Assembly (NCBI GenBank): GCA_030594905.1
Contig: JAUVEF010000052.1
Span: forward strand, 1 to 7,555
Direction: 5' to 3'
DNA length: 7,555 nucleotides
DNA from: Methanosarcinales archaeon
Lineage (GTDB): Archaea > Halobacteriota > Methanosarcinia > Methanosarcinales > Methanogasteraceae
In this document: in pieces, positions 6,660 to 7,555 of the stretch
Layout of the letters: the number at the start of each line of letters is the position of its first letter
How positions within the stretch are numbered: position 1 is the first letter of the stretch
Position numbers and translations under genes: made by a program
Notes under the pieces: model-generated
The model's database searches: none
Told to the model about the DNA's origin: nothing
What the model saw: the letters and a program-made list of their open reading frames with translations, nothing else

Positions 6660-6938
6660 ATGATCTCCGAAGCATTCCTGGTGGCGAAAGCCGCTGGCAT
6701 GGACCTGGGCATGAACACGCCTGATGAATATATGGAGGTATTGTGGGGCCAGTTGCTTCCCCCGACAAGAGATCACAGATCATCCATGCTACAGGACATC
6801 GTTCGCGGGAAAGTTACTGAGATAGACTACATGAACGGAAAAGTGGCGGAACTGGGCACGGAATACGAAATCAAGACGCCATATAATAACGCCGTCGTCA
6901 GGATGGTTAAGGCAAAGGAGGTTTTCGGACCTGCATGA
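6660..6938 (+). pseudogene. Ketopantoate reductase-like protein, C-terminal remnant only
   Basis: The frame gives 92 residues that match only the last part of the ketopantoate reductase (PanE/ApbA) C-terminal helical domain. Seen: EAFLVAKAAGMDLG (4-17), HRSSMLQDIVRGKVTEIDYMNGKV (39-62) and KTPYNNAVVRMVKAKE (72-87), which correspond to the family's SSMLQDI and TEIDYING substrate-side motifs. Intact members are about 300 residues, with an N-terminal GxGxxG NADP-binding fold and a catalytic Lys. Both are absent, and an in-frame TAG (6657-6659) stands directly before the ATG, so there is no hidden upstream part in this frame. The sequence before it is repeat and hairpin, not coding. No Shine-Dalgarno site precedes the ATG. 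It overlaps the cupin gene by ATGA. Most likely this is a beheaded, inactive gene; a short stand-alone protein kept because of the cupin gene is less likely. Confidence 0.75.
6914..6922 (+). promoter_or_regulatory. Shine-Dalgarno-like site for the cupin gene
   Basis: AAAGGAGGT lies inside the end of the reductase remnant, with its GGAGG core 13 nt before the cupin ATG at 6935. The spacing is longer than usual, but the match is full length. It would let the cupin be translated even if the reductase remnant is not. Confidence 0.5.
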
Positions 6939-7279
6939 CACAAACCAATAATAATCAGGATATAGAAGCTATCGAGTTTGAAGAGGAAATAAAACAGATA
7001 ACATCGCCCCGGCGTCCCCACGACATGGTCTTTGTGGGCGACTCGCTTCTCAGGGCGGTGCTCTGCGAAGGCGAGGGCAAGTGGTACGTTCATGACTACG
7101 ATGAGTTTTTCCTCAATTACAAGGGCGTTGCCGCAATCGAGTCGGACACGTCCACGATCGTGCTGAGACCGGGCACAGGCGTTCTGGTGCCAGCAGGAGT
7201 CCGGCACCGGACAAACTGCCGGGAGCCTGCGGTATTCCTCGTCTTCAGGCACAAGGAGACTGCTTGTATGCTGGCTTAG
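6935..7279 (+). CDS. Small cupin-domain protein
   Basis: This is a single-domain cupin of 114 residues. The first cupin motif is visible as Y51-x-H53-x3-E57-x6-G64 (YVHDYDEFFLNYKG), with Tyr in place of the usual first His. The second is G80-x5-P86-x-G88-x2-H91-x2-N94 (GTGVLVPAGVRHRTN), with one residue fewer than usual between His and Asn. His53, Glu57 and His91 could still hold a metal. The N-terminal ~25 residues are polar and acidic. Cupins of this size include sugar isomerases, small dioxygenases and ligand-sensing proteins; the sequence does not decide between them. It overlaps the reductase remnant by 4 bp (ATGA), so the two were probably co-transcribed when the reductase was whole. 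It ends 6 bp from the convergent metallo-hydrolase gene. Confidence 0.85.
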   Translation: MTQTNNNQDIEAIEFEEEIKQITSPRRPHDMVFVGDSLLRAVLCEGEGKWYVHDYDEFFLNYKGVAAIESDTSTIVLRPGTGVLVPAGVRHRTNCREPAVFLVFRHKETACMLA

Positions 7280-7285
7280 ATGGGT

Positions 7286-7555
7286 TCATTCATATACCAA
7301 TCTCAAGCCCACACCCACCTCCCGTATGTCCACAACTTGAGATAGTATAATCTTTGAATTCAAGTCAGTGCAGTGGGCGGCATGTACCGTTTCCGGTTGT
7401 AATTCCTTTATGTACTCAAGTGTTCCTTGTAGTTGTTCGTAAGAGGGTTTAAGCAGGTGAAATCCCCCAATTATGTCGACCACTCGATCATCGCCGCAGA
7501 CTTTCTTTGCATATTCAATGATGTTGCAGATCCCTGCATGTGAACAACCCGTAAC
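7286..7555 (-). CDS. Metallo-beta-lactamase-fold hydrolase, methanopterin-pathway-like (partial, 5' end outside window)
   Basis: The minus-strand frame is open from 7555 to the TGA at 7288-7286 and gives the last 89 residues. Seen: TGCSHAGICNIIEYAKK (2-18), DIIGGFHLLKPS (27-38) and HAAHCTDLNSK (58-68). The GCSHxGI, GGFHL and HCT series is the C-terminal signature of the MBL-fold group often annotated as 7,8-dihydropterin-6-yl-methyl-4-(beta-D-ribofuranosyl)aminobenzene 5'-phosphate synthase, linked to methanopterin synthesis. The His residues in these motifs are likely metal ligands. The N-terminal HxHxDH motif lies beyond the edge. The GTG at 7483 is internal, not the start, because the conserved GCSH motif lies upstream of it in the same frame. 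The group call is good; the exact reaction is inferred, as many members are uncharacterised. Confidence 0.85.
   Translation of the reverse strand, partial: VTGCSHAGICNIIEYAKKVCGDDRVVDIIGGFHLLKPSYEQLQGTLEYIKELQPETVHAAHCTDLNSKIILSQVVDIREVGVGLRLVYE

Overview
The window comes from an archaeon, most likely a methanogen-related or anaerobic methane/alkane-oxidising euryarchaeote (Halobacteriota-type). The evidence is gene content: CarS (archaeal ether-lipid synthesis), an archaeal-type Pcc1 subunit of KEOPS, archaeal TruD, and a metallo-beta-lactamase protein of the family tied to methanopterin synthesis. The promoters are TATA-box-like, and several genes have strong GGAGG ribosome binding sites. 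Nothing in the window fixes the genus. It looks like ordinary chromosome rather than a phage, plasmid or defence island.

Layout. Positions 1-246 (+) hold the C-terminal end of a radical SAM protein with a SPASM-like cysteine cluster, cut by the window edge. Positions 280-2400 (-) hold a tight cluster transcribed carS > pcc1 > truD, with overlapping stops and starts. It joins a membrane-lipid enzyme to two tRNA-modification genes (KEOPS t6A and pseudouridine 13). Positions 2471-4927 (-) encode a large membrane-anchored protein with a degenerate VWA-like domain, a glutamine-amidotransferase-like domain and an intact VWA domain. It is upstream of carS on the same strand.

The divergent intergenic region (4928-5149) has one near-symmetrical TATA element that could serve both directions. 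It also has a long, probably structured, 5' leader for the next gene. Positions 5150-6436 (+) encode a lipoprotein substrate-binding protein of the LivJ type, followed at once by a GC hairpin plus T-run terminator. No permease or ATPase gene is present in the window.

Positions 6463-6656 are non-coding and hold imperfect direct repeats plus two perfect 9-bp hairpins with 3-nt loops. Immediately after the second hairpin comes a ketopantoate-reductase-like gene of which only the last ~92 residues survive (6660-6938). It overlaps by ATGA with a small cupin gene (6935-7279). At the right edge, convergent on the minus strand, is the C-terminal part of a metallo-beta-lactamase-fold protein (7286-7555).

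I do not see a clearly new multi-gene system. The points most worth checking are the repeat/hairpin cluster that abuts the beheaded reductase, the structured leader of the substrate-binding-protein gene, and the unusual domain order of the VWA protein.
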